NCBI GenBank assembly: GCA_013003075.1
Contig: JABDLJ010000034.1
Span: forward strand, 1 to 58,413
DNA from: Paracoccaceae bacterium
GTDB taxonomy: Bacteria > Pseudomonadota > Alphaproteobacteria > Rhodobacterales > Rhodobacteraceae
Reading direction: 5' to 3'
DNA: 58,413 nt
This document shows positions 34,567-42,607 of the stretch, in pieces. The first letter of the stretch is position 1. Each line of letters starts with the position of its first letter. Below the pieces are notes generated by a model that had not been told where the DNA came from, ran no database searches, and saw only the letters and a program-made list of their open reading frames with translations. A program made the position numbers and the translations under genes.

Positions 34567-36102
34567 ATGAGCGACACATCGAGATATTCCAAGCGGCGCT
34601 CGCGCCGTACGACCGAGCGTCCGGATGTCGAGGACATCCTGAAATCGATGAACTGGGAAACCCGCCTCGCAGAGGCGCGCAAGAAACGCGCAGCCGTTCT
34701 GGCCCGGCGGGCTGCCGATACCAAGACAGCGGCCACGGCCGCGCCCGCGCTCGACGCCAGCGCAGGGATCCCGGCCGCGACCCCGCCACAGACCGACGCG
34801 GTCGTCACCGAAGAAACGCGGCTGGTGCCGGATGCAGGCGCAACGCCGGGTGCTGCCTTGGAACAAGCAGCTGCCGGGCCGGCCATCACGCGCGTTGTGA
34901 CCAAGCCGGCCGCGCCGCGCGGCGCACGGGCCTATTTCGGTCTTGGCGCCGGCATTGGCCTTGGTCTCGCCGCCGGGCTGGCCATCGCGTCATTCGTGAA
35001 TTTCCGCAGCCAGCCTTCACTGCCGCAGGCGGTGCTGGATACCGGGCCGGGCCCGATCGCGCTCAGCGAGCCGATCGATCCGCCGGTACTGGCACGCGCC
35101 GAGGTACCGCCGGCTACCCCGGTCGCTGTGGCCGGCCTTCAGGCGTCCGATGCGCCAGGCGCCGTGGCGCCGGCAGCGGTCCCGGACGAGCTGCCGGGCC
35201 CGGTGGACGCCGTCGCGAGCCTGCCGCAGATCGAGGCAGAGCCTGTGCCCGCAAATACCCTGCAGACCAGCCTGATCCCGCGTCCTCGTCCGCAAAACAA
35301 GATCGCCGTGGCCGAGTTGCAGAACGAGGGCGCCACGGCGCCCGAGCCCGGCTCTGAGGACGGCGCCGAGATCGCGCTTGGGTCCGAGGCACCGGCCGCG
35401 CTTCCGCAAGTGATCCCTGCCATCGCGGACCCACCGCAGCCCTCGGCCACCTTTGTCGCCGCCAAGTGGGTGTCGGTGCCCGACACCGGATCCGAGCCGA
35501 TATCGCGCCTGCCGCAGACCACTGGCGTGGGCCTGCCGCTGCGCCTTGCCGTGCCGCCGGTTTTGGCAACGGCGGCGCCGGCATCGAAGCGCATCGCGCT
35601 ACCGACGGCCCCGGCCGCCTTGCCGCCCGAGGGGCTGCCGGCCCCCCAGGCCGAAGCGCCGCCAGAGGTCGCGGCAGAGCTGCCGGAAACGCGGCTTGCC
35701 TCGCTGGATCCGGCTGCACCGACCGGCGGTGCGCCGGTGCGCCTGCGGGTGAATGTCCCGGCGCTTGTTCCCCAGAGCCGGCTATCAGAGGTCGTGACGG
35801 CGCTTTCGTCGGTTGGCTACCAGCCGGACGAAGCGGCGCGGGTGGGCTATACCGTAAGCCGGAACCACGTGCGCTTTTATCATGCGGATGATCTGCCGGC
35901 GGCCCGGCAAATCGCGGCGGCCATTGGAGGCACGGCACGCGATTTCACCGATTTCCGCCCTTCGCCCAGCGAGGGCACGATCGAAGCCTTCATCGCCGGG
36001 TCCTCTCCGGCGGTCCGGGATGATGAGCCGCGGGGGCGGAATATCGACGATATTCTGTCGGATCTCTTCAACCGCCTGCGCGGAGACCGCGCAGGCAACT
36101 GA
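34567..36102 (+). CDS. Single-pass membrane protein, Ala/Pro-rich, with SPOR-like C-terminus
   Basis: 511 residues from the ATG at 34567; the open frame begins at 34171, but that part overlaps ugd and the promoter gap. A basic, Arg-rich cytoplasmic N-terminus (about 1-120) contains ETRLAEARKKRAAVLARRAA. One membrane helix (ARAYFGLGAGIGLGLAAGLA, about 120-145) follows, then about 260 Pro/Ala/Glu-rich periplasmic residues. The compact C-terminal domain (about 400-490, SRLSEVVTALSSVGYQPDEA...ISRNHVRFYHADD-like) looks like a SPOR or ACT-like fold. Unrecognised family. A scaffold at the envelope, perhaps tied to polysaccharide export, is a guess. Confidence 0.6.
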   Translation: MSDTSRYSKRRSRRTTERPDVEDILKSMNWETRLAEARKKRAAVLARRAADTKTAATAAPALDASAGIPAATPPQTDAVVTEETRLVPDAGATPGAALEQAAAGPAITRVVTKPAAPRGARAYFGLGAGIGLGLAAGLAIASFVNFRSQPSLPQAVLDTGPGPIALSEPIDPPVLARAEVPPATPVAVAGLQASDAPGAVAPAAVPDELPGPVDAVASLPQIEAEPVPANTLQTSLIPRPRPQNKIAVAELQNEGATAPEPGSEDGAEIALGSEAPAALPQVIPAIADPPQPSATFVAAKWVSVPDTGSEPISRLPQTTGVGLPLRLAVPPVLATAAPASKRIALPTAPAALPPEGLPAPQAEAPPEVAAELPETRLASLDPAAPTGGAPVRLRVNVPALVPQSRLSEVVTALSSVGYQPDEAARVGYTVSRNHVRFYHADDLPAARQIAAAIGGTARDFTDFRPSPSEGTIEAFIAGSSPAVRDDEPRGRNIDDILSDLFNRLRGDRAGN

Positions 36103-36116
36103 AGCGGGTCAGGCCG

Positions 36117-37382
36117 TCAGGATTGGCCCTTCCACGGCACCAGCCAAGTCTCGGCCCGGCGCATCAGGATATCGATCCCGTAGCCGATGATCCCGATCAG
36201 GATGATGCCCATGATCACGATGTCGGTCAGCTGGAATTTCGACGCCACCATGATCATCATGCCCGCGCCCTTCTCGGCGGCCACGAGTTCGGCCGCCACG
36301 ACGGTTCCCCAGCAAACGCCCATCGCCACACGCGCGCCGGTGAAGATCTCGGGCAGCGAGTTCGGCACGATGACGTGACGCATGATCTGGCCCTTCGAGG
36401 CGCCCAGCGAATAGGCGGCATGGACCTTGGTGATGTTGACCCCCGAGACGCCCGCCCGCGCCGCGATGGTCATGATCCAGAGTGCGGCCAGGAACAGCAG
36501 GATGATCTTGCCGACCTCTCCGATACCGGCCCAGATGATGACCAGCGGGATCAGCGCCAGCGGCGGCACCGGGCGCATGAATTCCACGATCGGATCGAAC
36601 CAGCCGCGGAACCAGTCGCTGAGGCCCATGGCATAACCCAGCGGGATGCCCACGAGCGCGCCGAAGAAGAAACCGACGATCACGCGGAACAGCGACCAGC
36701 CCAGGTGCTGCCACAGCGTCGAGTTCTGATAGCCGTCCTGCGAGATTTCCATGATCCGGCCCCAGACCGCCTCGGGCGCGGGCAACCAGATCGGTTCCAT
36801 CTGCCAGCCTTGCGCGGGCTTGTAGTTCAGCGTGCCCTTTGCAGTCATCGAAACCTCGCCGGAGTCGACCTTCACGGTTCCGCCAGGCTCCAGCGGCTCG
36901 CCGTTCACGGCGACGATCTTCACGTCATCGGCGCGTCCAAGCTCGTCATTGGCATCGACGCGGATCAGCTTCGAGCGCCAGGCACCGACCGTATCGGCAT
37001 CGTTCTTGGCAAAGCCGTCCCCCGGTTCGACCTCGGGCTTGCCGGTCTCCTCGCCCAAGCGGAACACGGTGACGTTGACGGTCGCATCGTCGCTTTGGCC
37101 GTTGGGGCCTGCCGCGGTGTAGGTGAACGAAGCGTCCCCGATGAACGGGCCCGGCGCGTGGACCGGCGTCAGCTTGGAGCCGGTGAAGGCGCCCCAGATC
37201 AGGAAGATCGCAACGATAGAGATCACGCTGGCGGCCCGGTTGGGGCGTACGGCGCTTTCATCGCCGAAGGTGACCGTCTTGAGCGAGGTGAAGTCGTGCC
37301 GCGCCTCAAGCCGGGAGTTGATGAATTTCACAATGAAGAACGCACCGACGAAGATGGCGATATAGATAAGAAGGATGGTCAT
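36117..37382 (-). CDS. tauC: Taurine ABC transporter permease with cadherin-like periplasmic insertion
   Basis: 421 residues against about 275 for ordinary TauC. Two N-terminal membrane helices (about 2-20 and 51-66) are followed by an extra region, about 75-192. This reads like a cadherin-like/VCBS repeat: SFTYTAAGPNGQSDDATVNV, then RVDANDELGRADDVKIVAVN, then GTLNYKPAQGW. The permease core follows (about 225-415) with the EAA-type loop AAYSLGASKGQIMRHVIVPN. Imports taurine with TauA and TauB. Overlaps tauB by four bases; last gene of tauABC. Confidence 0.88.
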   Translation of the reverse strand: MTILLIYIAIFVGAFFIVKFINSRLEARHDFTSLKTVTFGDESAVRPNRAASVISIVAIFLIWGAFTGSKLTPVHAPGPFIGDASFTYTAAGPNGQSDDATVNVTVFRLGEETGKPEVEPGDGFAKNDADTVGAWRSKLIRVDANDELGRADDVKIVAVNGEPLEPGGTVKVDSGEVSMTAKGTLNYKPAQGWQMEPIWLPAPEAVWGRIMEISQDGYQNSTLWQHLGWSLFRVIVGFFFGALVGIPLGYAMGLSDWFRGWFDPIVEFMRPVPPLALIPLVIIWAGIGEVGKIILLFLAALWIMTIAARAGVSGVNITKVHAAYSLGASKGQIMRHVIVPNSLPEIFTGARVAMGVCWGTVVAAELVAAEKGAGMMIMVASKFQLTDIVIMGIILIGIIGYGIDILMRRAETWLVPWKGQS

Positions 37383-38185
37383 GCCGCGCCCTCCGTCCGG
37401 CCCATGATCTCTTCTTCCATGTTCCAGATCATGTTCAGGATTTCTTCGCGGGTCTTGCCGTATTCGGGGTCTTTCTTGACCTCGCGAAGATCGGCGCCGA
37501 CGCCGCGTTCGGCGAAGGGCAGGTTGTATTCCTTGTGGATCCGTCCGGGGCGCGGGGCCATCACGATCAGCCGCTCGCCCAGAAGCAGTGCCTCTTCGAC
37601 CGAGTGGGTGATCAGGATGATCGTCTTGCCGGTCTCTTTCCAGAGCTTCAGCACCAGGCCTTGCATTTTCTCGCGCGTCAGCGCGTCAAGCGCGCCGAGC
37701 GGCTCGTCCATCAGTATGACGTCCGGCTCGTTGGCCAGACACCGCGCCAGGGCAACACGCTGCTGCATGCCGCCCGAAAGCTCGTAGATCGCCTTTTCCT
37801 TGAAATCCTGAAGTCCGACGACATCAAGAAGGTGATCCACCTTGGGATCGCTTTGCGATTTCGAAATGCCGTTCATTCTTGGTCCGAAGGCGACGTTTTC
37901 GCGGACATTCATCCACTCGAACAACGCACCTTTCTGAAAGACCATGCCGCGTTCCTGGGCCGGACCGGTGACCACATGGTCATTCAGCATCACTTTGCCT
38001 TCGGTCGCGGCAAGAAACCCCGCAATGATATTGAGCAGCGTTGTCTTACCGCAGCCGGATGGCCCCAGAACGCTCATCAACTCGCCGCTCTTGATATCGA
38101 GCGACACGTCCTGCAACGCCTGAACGTGATCGCCGTTCGGCAAGTCGAACCGCATGGAAATCTTGTCTAGCACCAAACTGGACAT
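37379..38185 (-). CDS. tauB: Taurine ABC transporter ATP-binding protein
   Basis: 268 residues. Walker A GPSGCGKTTLLN, signature LSGGMQQRVALAR, Walker B DVILMDEP, H-loop LITHS: the nitrate/sulfonate/taurine importer subfamily. Start ATG follows GGAGGAGCAG. The C-terminal 45 residues (EYNLPFAERGVGADLREVKK) are the usual family extension. Energises taurine uptake. Confidence 0.9.
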   Translation of the reverse strand: MSSLVLDKISMRFDLPNGDHVQALQDVSLDIKSGELMSVLGPSGCGKTTLLNIIAGFLAATEGKVMLNDHVVTGPAQERGMVFQKGALFEWMNVRENVAFGPRMNGISKSQSDPKVDHLLDVVGLQDFKEKAIYELSGGMQQRVALARCLANEPDVILMDEPLGALDALTREKMQGLVLKLWKETGKTIILITHSVEEALLLGERLIVMAPRPGRIHKEYNLPFAERGVGADLREVKKDPEYGKTREEILNMIWNMEEEIMGRTEGAA

Positions 38186-38217
38186 CTGCTCCTCCGGTTT
38201 TTGTTGGAAAATGACAA

Positions 38218-38247
38218 GGGGCCCGGCACCGATTGGTGCCAGGCCCC
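38218..38247 (-). terminator. Intercistronic hairpin between tauA and tauB
   Basis: GGGGCC, unpaired C, GGCACC, loop GATT, GGTGCC, unpaired A, GGCCCC. No U-tract follows. It lies just after the tauA stop and before the tauB ribosome-binding site. Such stems commonly protect the binding-protein mRNA 3' end or partly attenuate, giving more TauA than TauBC. Confidence 0.6.
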
Positions 38248-38260
38248 GAAGGTTTGGCGT

Positions 38261-39271
38261 CTACATTCCGCCGGCGGCTTGCAGCGGGCCGGTGTTGACG
38301 GTGCCGGCATAGCTGTCGAGCGCCGCGTCGATCGAGTTGGCGTTCACGAAGATATCGGCCACGCCCTTCATGAAGGACTGCGCGCCGCCGCCCAGCCACT
38401 TCTCGCCAAGTTGGTCGCCAATGCTGGGAAAGACGAAGGTTTCCATCGTGGCCGCGGTCGATTCCACATCCATGCCCGCGTCTTTGGCGATCACCGGAAG
38501 CATTTCGTCCTGCATGCCGCCTTCGTTCCACATGTCGTTGGCCTTGCCGGTCACGGCGAGGAACTTCGACAGCAGCTCTCCTTCTTCGGCGACGAAGTTG
38601 GCCGGAGCGCTGGTCACGTCAAAGACCAGAATGCCCAGCTCTTCCTTCTCGGCGCCGGTCAGAAGCACGTTGCCGCTTTCCTTCATCCGGCGCAGCGCGC
38701 CGCCCCAGCCGCAGGCCATGTCGATCGAGCCCTGCGCAAGCGCCGCAGCCCCTTCGGCCGGTGCCATGTCGACAACTTCAAGGCTGCTCACGTCCACACC
38801 GAAGTGGTTCATCTGGCTGAGAAAGCCGTAATGCGCTGCCGTACCAAGCGGAACGGCGGCTTTCTTGCCGGCCAGCTCTCCCGCGCTGTCCTTGTCGATC
38901 TCAAGATCGGTGCGCACGACGCAGTTGTCGTTGTCCGAGTAGCTGACGGCCACGTCCACGATCTGGATGTCCTGGCCGGCAGAGGCCGCAACCACGAAGG
39001 GCGGCACGCCCTGGCTGACCGAGATCTGCACATCGCCCGAGGCCATCGCGGCCGACATCGCGGTGCCGGTGTCGAAGGCAACCCAGTTGATCTTGACGCC
39101 CATCTCTTCTTCGTAGGTGCCGTTGACCTTGGCGAACTGGAACGGCATCGGCCATTCAAGGAAATAGGCGACGGTGACCTCTTCGAGATGCCCGGCAGCG
39201 GTCGCTGTCTGCGCGCCGCTCATGATGGCGATGGCCGAGACGGCACTGACGAATGCGTGTTTGATTTTCAT
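38261..39271 (-). CDS. tauA: Taurine ABC transporter substrate-binding protein
   Basis: 336 residues from the ATG at 39271 (GGGAG seven bases upstream; a start at 39307 would put 12 residues before the signal peptide). Signal peptide MKIKHAFVSAVSAIAIMSGA...TAAG. The mature domain follows the periplasmic sulfonate/taurine binding family (VTVAYFLEWPMPFQFAKVNG, GDVQISVSQGVPPFVVA, MACGWGGALRRM). First gene of tauABC, divergent from tpa, sharing the TauR-type operator region. Confidence 0.9.
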   Translation of the reverse strand: MKIKHAFVSAVSAIAIMSGAQTATAAGHLEEVTVAYFLEWPMPFQFAKVNGTYEEEMGVKINWVAFDTGTAMSAAMASGDVQISVSQGVPPFVVAASAGQDIQIVDVAVSYSDNDNCVVRTDLEIDKDSAGELAGKKAAVPLGTAAHYGFLSQMNHFGVDVSSLEVVDMAPAEGAAALAQGSIDMACGWGGALRRMKESGNVLLTGAEKEELGILVFDVTSAPANFVAEEGELLSKFLAVTGKANDMWNEGGMQDEMLPVIAKDAGMDVESTAATMETFVFPSIGDQLGEKWLGGGAQSFMKGVADIFVNANSIDAALDSYAGTVNTGPLQAAGGM

Positions 39272-39437
39272 TGTATTACTCCCGTGTTGGTTGTCTGTTG
39301 AACTCACATCTGCGGCGCCAGCGACGAAGCGGTGCGCGGCCTTCTTTGGTAAATCAGTGATTTGGACCGCATCCCCACCCGCATGTGAATCCCGGGAAGC
39401 TTACGGGACAGGGCCTGCAACGCAACATGTTTGGCAA

Positions 39438-39501
39438 CTGGCCTTAAAAATAGGTTTCATCTGGCCCTAACCGCGACAGGGCGCTTTCGCCACGTTATGA
39501 T
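39438..39501 (+). promoter_or_regulatory. TauR-type operator pair and tpa promoter
   Basis: Two direct repeats, CTGGCCTTAA (39438-39447) and CTGGCCCTAA (39461-39470), start 23 bases apart and fit the CTGGACYTAA-like repeats described for TauR. Three bases after the second lies a -35-like GCGACA (39473-39478). After a 17-base spacer comes TATGAT (39496-39501) as -10. This is an ideal activator layout for tpa. The pair is also 167 bases upstream of tauA and may serve it too; no separate pair for tauABC is seen. Confidence 0.72.
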
Positions 39502-39555
39502 GCAGAAATTCGCACCCGCGCGCGTTGGTAAGCGCGCCAGCATCGGAATACACCC

Positions 39556-40938
39556 ATGAACACTCAGTTTAATTCCAACGATCTAACCGCAGTGGTCGAG
39601 GCCGACCGCGCCCATCTTTGGCATCATCTGATGCAACATAAGGCGCTTGACGGCACCGATCCGCGAATCATCGTCGAAGGCCGCGGCATGCGGGTCTGGG
39701 ACGCGACCGGAAAAGAGCATATCGACGCGGTGTCCGGCGGCGTCTGGACGGTCAATGTCGGCTATGGCCGCGAGAGCATCGCGAACGCGGTGCGCGACCA
39801 GCTGGTACAAATGAACTTCTTCGCCAACTCGGCGGGCTCGATCCCGGGCTCGATCTTTGCCGGCAAGCTGATCGACAAGATGCCGGGTATGAGCCGGGTC
39901 TACTACACCAACTCGGGCTCGGAGGCGAACGAGAAGGCCTTCAAGATGGTGCGCCAGATCGCGCACAAGCGCTATGGCGGCAAGAAGCACAAGATCCTCT
40001 TTCGAGAGCGCGACTACCATGGCTCGACCATCGGCACGATGTCGGCGGGCGGCCAGCCCGAGCGCAATGCCCAGTACGGGCCCTACACGCCCGGCTTCGT
40101 CCAGGTTCCGCACTGCCTGGAGTATCGCAACCAGTACGACGATGCGTCCGACTACGGCATTCGGGCAGCCGATGCCATCGAAGAGGTGATCCTGCGCGAA
40201 GGCCCCGATACCGTCGGCGGGCTTTGCCTGGAACCGGTGACCGCCGGCGGCGGCGTCATCACCCCGCCCGAGGGCTATTGGGAGCGGGTGCAGGAGATCT
40301 GCAAGAAATACGATATCCTTCTGCATATCGACGAGGTCGTCTGCGGTATCGGCCGGACCGGCACCTGGTTCGGCTACCAGAACTACGGCATCAAGCCCGA
40401 TTTCGTCACGATGGCGAAGGGCGTGGCTTCGGGCTATGCGGCGATCGCCTGCATGGTGACGACCGAAGAGGTCTTCGAGATGTTCAAGTCGGACGACACC
40501 GACCCGATGAACTATTTCCGCGACATCTCGACCTTCGGCGGCTGCACCGCAGGCCCCGCGGCGGCGATCGAGAACATGCGGATCATCGAAGACGAGGGCC
40601 TTCTGGACAACACACTGAAGATGGGCGATCGGCTGATGAACAACCTCCACGCGCTGATGGACAAGCACAAGATCATCGGCGATGTGCGCGGCAAGGGGCT
40701 TTTTGTCGGGGCCGAACTGGTGACTGACCGGACCACGAAAGAGCCGGCCCCGGAAAAGCAGGTGGGCGCGGTCGTCGCCGACTGCATGGCGCAAGGCATC
40801 GTGATCGGCGCGACCAATCGCTCGCTTCCGGGCTTCAACAACACGCTCTGCCTGTCGCCTGCGCTGATCGCGACTGCCGACGACATCGACCAGATCTCTG
40901 ATGGCATCGACAAGGCGCTGACCCGCGTCTTCGGTTAG
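39556..40938 (+). CDS. tpa: Taurine-pyruvate aminotransferase
   Basis: 460 residues, class III PLP aminotransferase. Conserved: RVYYTNSGSEANEKAFKM (cofactor phosphate site), LLHIDEVVCGIGRTGTWFGY, and the Schiff-base Lys288 in VTMAKGVASGY. It transfers the amino group of taurine to pyruvate, giving sulfoacetaldehyde and alanine. Position between tauABC and tauR-xsc-pta makes the assignment secure. Cytoplasmic. Confidence 0.94.
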   Translation: MNTQFNSNDLTAVVEADRAHLWHHLMQHKALDGTDPRIIVEGRGMRVWDATGKEHIDAVSGGVWTVNVGYGRESIANAVRDQLVQMNFFANSAGSIPGSIFAGKLIDKMPGMSRVYYTNSGSEANEKAFKMVRQIAHKRYGGKKHKILFRERDYHGSTIGTMSAGGQPERNAQYGPYTPGFVQVPHCLEYRNQYDDASDYGIRAADAIEEVILREGPDTVGGLCLEPVTAGGGVITPPEGYWERVQEICKKYDILLHIDEVVCGIGRTGTWFGYQNYGIKPDFVTMAKGVASGYAAIACMVTTEEVFEMFKSDDTDPMNYFRDISTFGGCTAGPAAAIENMRIIEDEGLLDNTLKMGDRLMNNLHALMDKHKIIGDVRGKGLFVGAELVTDRTTKEPAPEKQVGAVVADCMAQGIVIGATNRSLPGFNNTLCLSPALIATADDIDQISDGIDKALTRVFG

Positions 40939-40976
40939 GGCCGGCAATTGACAATGGCGAGAGACTGGCGCTTTTT

Positions 40977-41008
40977 ATAAGTCCAGTTCTCTCGCCATTT
41001 AAGGCCAG
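40977..41008 (-). promoter_or_regulatory. TauR-type repeat pair over the tauR start region
   Basis: On the minus strand CTGGCCTTAA (41008-40999) and CTGGACTTAT (40986-40977) lie 22 bases apart, in opposite orientation to the tpa and xsc pairs. The pair ends two bases before the tauR ATG. It also overlaps an imperfect inverted repeat (AATGGCGAGAGACTGG at 40953-40968 against CCAGTTCTCTCGCCATT at 40983-40999). Binding here would block tauR translation initiation or transcription, i.e. autorepression (inference). Confidence 0.55.
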
Positions 41009-41010
41009 CA

Positions 41011-42477
41011 ATGCCGATTCCCGTCGAAACGTTCTTTCTTGATCCATCCTTCGAGGGAACGCTTCAGCAACAGATCCGCGAATTCGTCGCCAAGGGCATT
41101 CTTGACGGCCGCTACCGGCCGGGCGAGCAGATGCCCTCAAGCCGCAAGCTGGCCGCGCATCTCGGCATCAGCCGGATTACGGTGACGCTGGCCTATACCG
41201 ATCTGGTGGCGGACGACTACCTGACCTCTCGTGGCCGGTCTGGCTATTACGTCTCCGAGAACGCCCCGGCCGCCGGCCGCTTCGAGCCGCCGAGCGCGCG
41301 CACCAGCGACACGGTCGATTGGGCGCGCGTGCTGAGCCACCGGATCTCGGGCGGGCGGCACATGCAAAAGCCGCCGAACTGGCGCAGCTTCCGGTATCCC
41401 TTCATCTACGGGCAAGCCGACGAGAGCCTCTTTGATCACCACAACTGGCGGCAATGCGCCCTGCGCGCTTTGGGGCAGCGCGATTTCGAGGCGCTGACCA
41501 CCGACTACTACGAGCGCGACGATCCAAAACTTGTCGAGTTCATCGCGCGTCATTCGCTGCCGCGGCGCGGGATCATCGCGCGTCCCGAAGAGATTCTTGT
41601 GACGCTCGGCGCCCAGAACGCGCTCTGGACCACCGCGCAGCTTCTCTTGTCGCAGCGCCGGACGGCGGTGCTTGAAAACCCCGGCTATCCCGGCCTGCGC
41701 GAGATCCTGGCGCAGTCGCGCTGTAATGTGGCAAGCGTGGATGTCGATGAGGACGGTCTGCCGCCGGATGCCATACCGCAAGGCGCGGACGTGGTGTTCG
41801 TGACGCCAAGCCATCACTGCCCAACCACCGCCACCATGCCGGTCGAGCGCCGCCGCACGCTTCTGAAACGTGCCGAGCGGGACAATTTCCTGGTGGTCGA
41901 GGACGATTACGAGTTCGAGATCGCCCACCAGCGCCCGCCGACGCCGGCCCTGAAATCGCTCGATCAGTCGGGCCGGGTGATCTATATCGGCTCGTTCTCC
42001 AAGTCGCTCTTTCCGGGGCTCAGGCTGGGCTATGTGGTGGGCCCCGAGGCGTTTATCCGCGAAGCCCGCAGCCTGCGCGCAACCGTGCTGCGCCACCCGC
42101 CGGGACATATCCAGCGCACCGCCGCCTATTTTCTGTCGGTCGGCCACTATGACGCGCTGGTGCGCCGCATGGCGCAGGTCTTCACCCGCCGCCGCGCCGT
42201 GATGGAGGCCGAGATCCGCCGGCACGGCCTGAACGCCCTTGCGACGTCGGCGTCGGGCGGCTCGAGCTTCTGGCTGAAGGCGCCGGCCAGCGTGAACACC
42301 CGCGAACTTGCCGATCTGCTTGCCGGCAAAGAGGTGCTGATCGAGCCCGGCGCCGTCTTCTTTGCCGATGATGCGCCGCCGGACCGGTATTTTCGCCTGG
42401 CTTATTCCTCGATCACCGCCGACCGCATCCCCGAAGGCATCGCACGGGTCGCTCGCGCCATCGACGCGCTGCGCTGA
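41011..42477 (+). CDS. tauR: TauR, MocR/GntR-type regulator of taurine catabolism
   Basis: 488 residues. N-terminal winged helix-turn-helix (about 20-90; SSRKLAAHLGISRITVTLAY) joined to a fold-type I aminotransferase domain (about 120-480). The PLP-binding Lys331 sits in SFSKSLFPGLRLGY. MocR proteins of this kind sense a PLP-linked ligand; TauR activates tpa/xsc in the presence of taurine in related bacteria. Encoded between its targets, with 22-23-base repeat pairs near each. Confidence 0.9.
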   Translation: MPIPVETFFLDPSFEGTLQQQIREFVAKGILDGRYRPGEQMPSSRKLAAHLGISRITVTLAYTDLVADDYLTSRGRSGYYVSENAPAAGRFEPPSARTSDTVDWARVLSHRISGGRHMQKPPNWRSFRYPFIYGQADESLFDHHNWRQCALRALGQRDFEALTTDYYERDDPKLVEFIARHSLPRRGIIARPEEILVTLGAQNALWTTAQLLLSQRRTAVLENPGYPGLREILAQSRCNVASVDVDEDGLPPDAIPQGADVVFVTPSHHCPTTATMPVERRRTLLKRAERDNFLVVEDDYEFEIAHQRPPTPALKSLDQSGRVIYIGSFSKSLFPGLRLGYVVGPEAFIREARSLRATVLRHPPGHIQRTAAYFLSVGHYDALVRRMAQVFTRRRAVMEAEIRRHGLNALATSASGGSSFWLKAPASVNTRELADLLAGKEVLIEPGAVFFADDAPPDRYFRLAYSSITADRIPEGIARVARAIDALR

Positions 42478-42487
42478 GACGTGGAAA

Positions 42488-42520
42488 CTGGACCTAACTT
42501 TGCGATCCGACTGGACCTAA
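42488..42520 (+). promoter_or_regulatory. TauR-type operator pair upstream of xsc
   Basis: Two identical direct repeats CTGGACCTAA at 42488-42497 and 42511-42520, start-to-start 23 bases (two helical turns), the same spacing as before tpa. They lie 11 bases after tauR and 88 bases before the xsc ATG. I see no convincing -35/-10 after them, so the promoter depends on the activator or is atypical. Confidence 0.78.
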
Positions 42521-42607
42521 CCCGGCCCGGCCAGACGGCGTAATCAAGCAAGGACACCGATCCCGCTCGGGAGCCGGCCCTTTCGCTATTGCCCAGGAGA
42601 GACTGCC

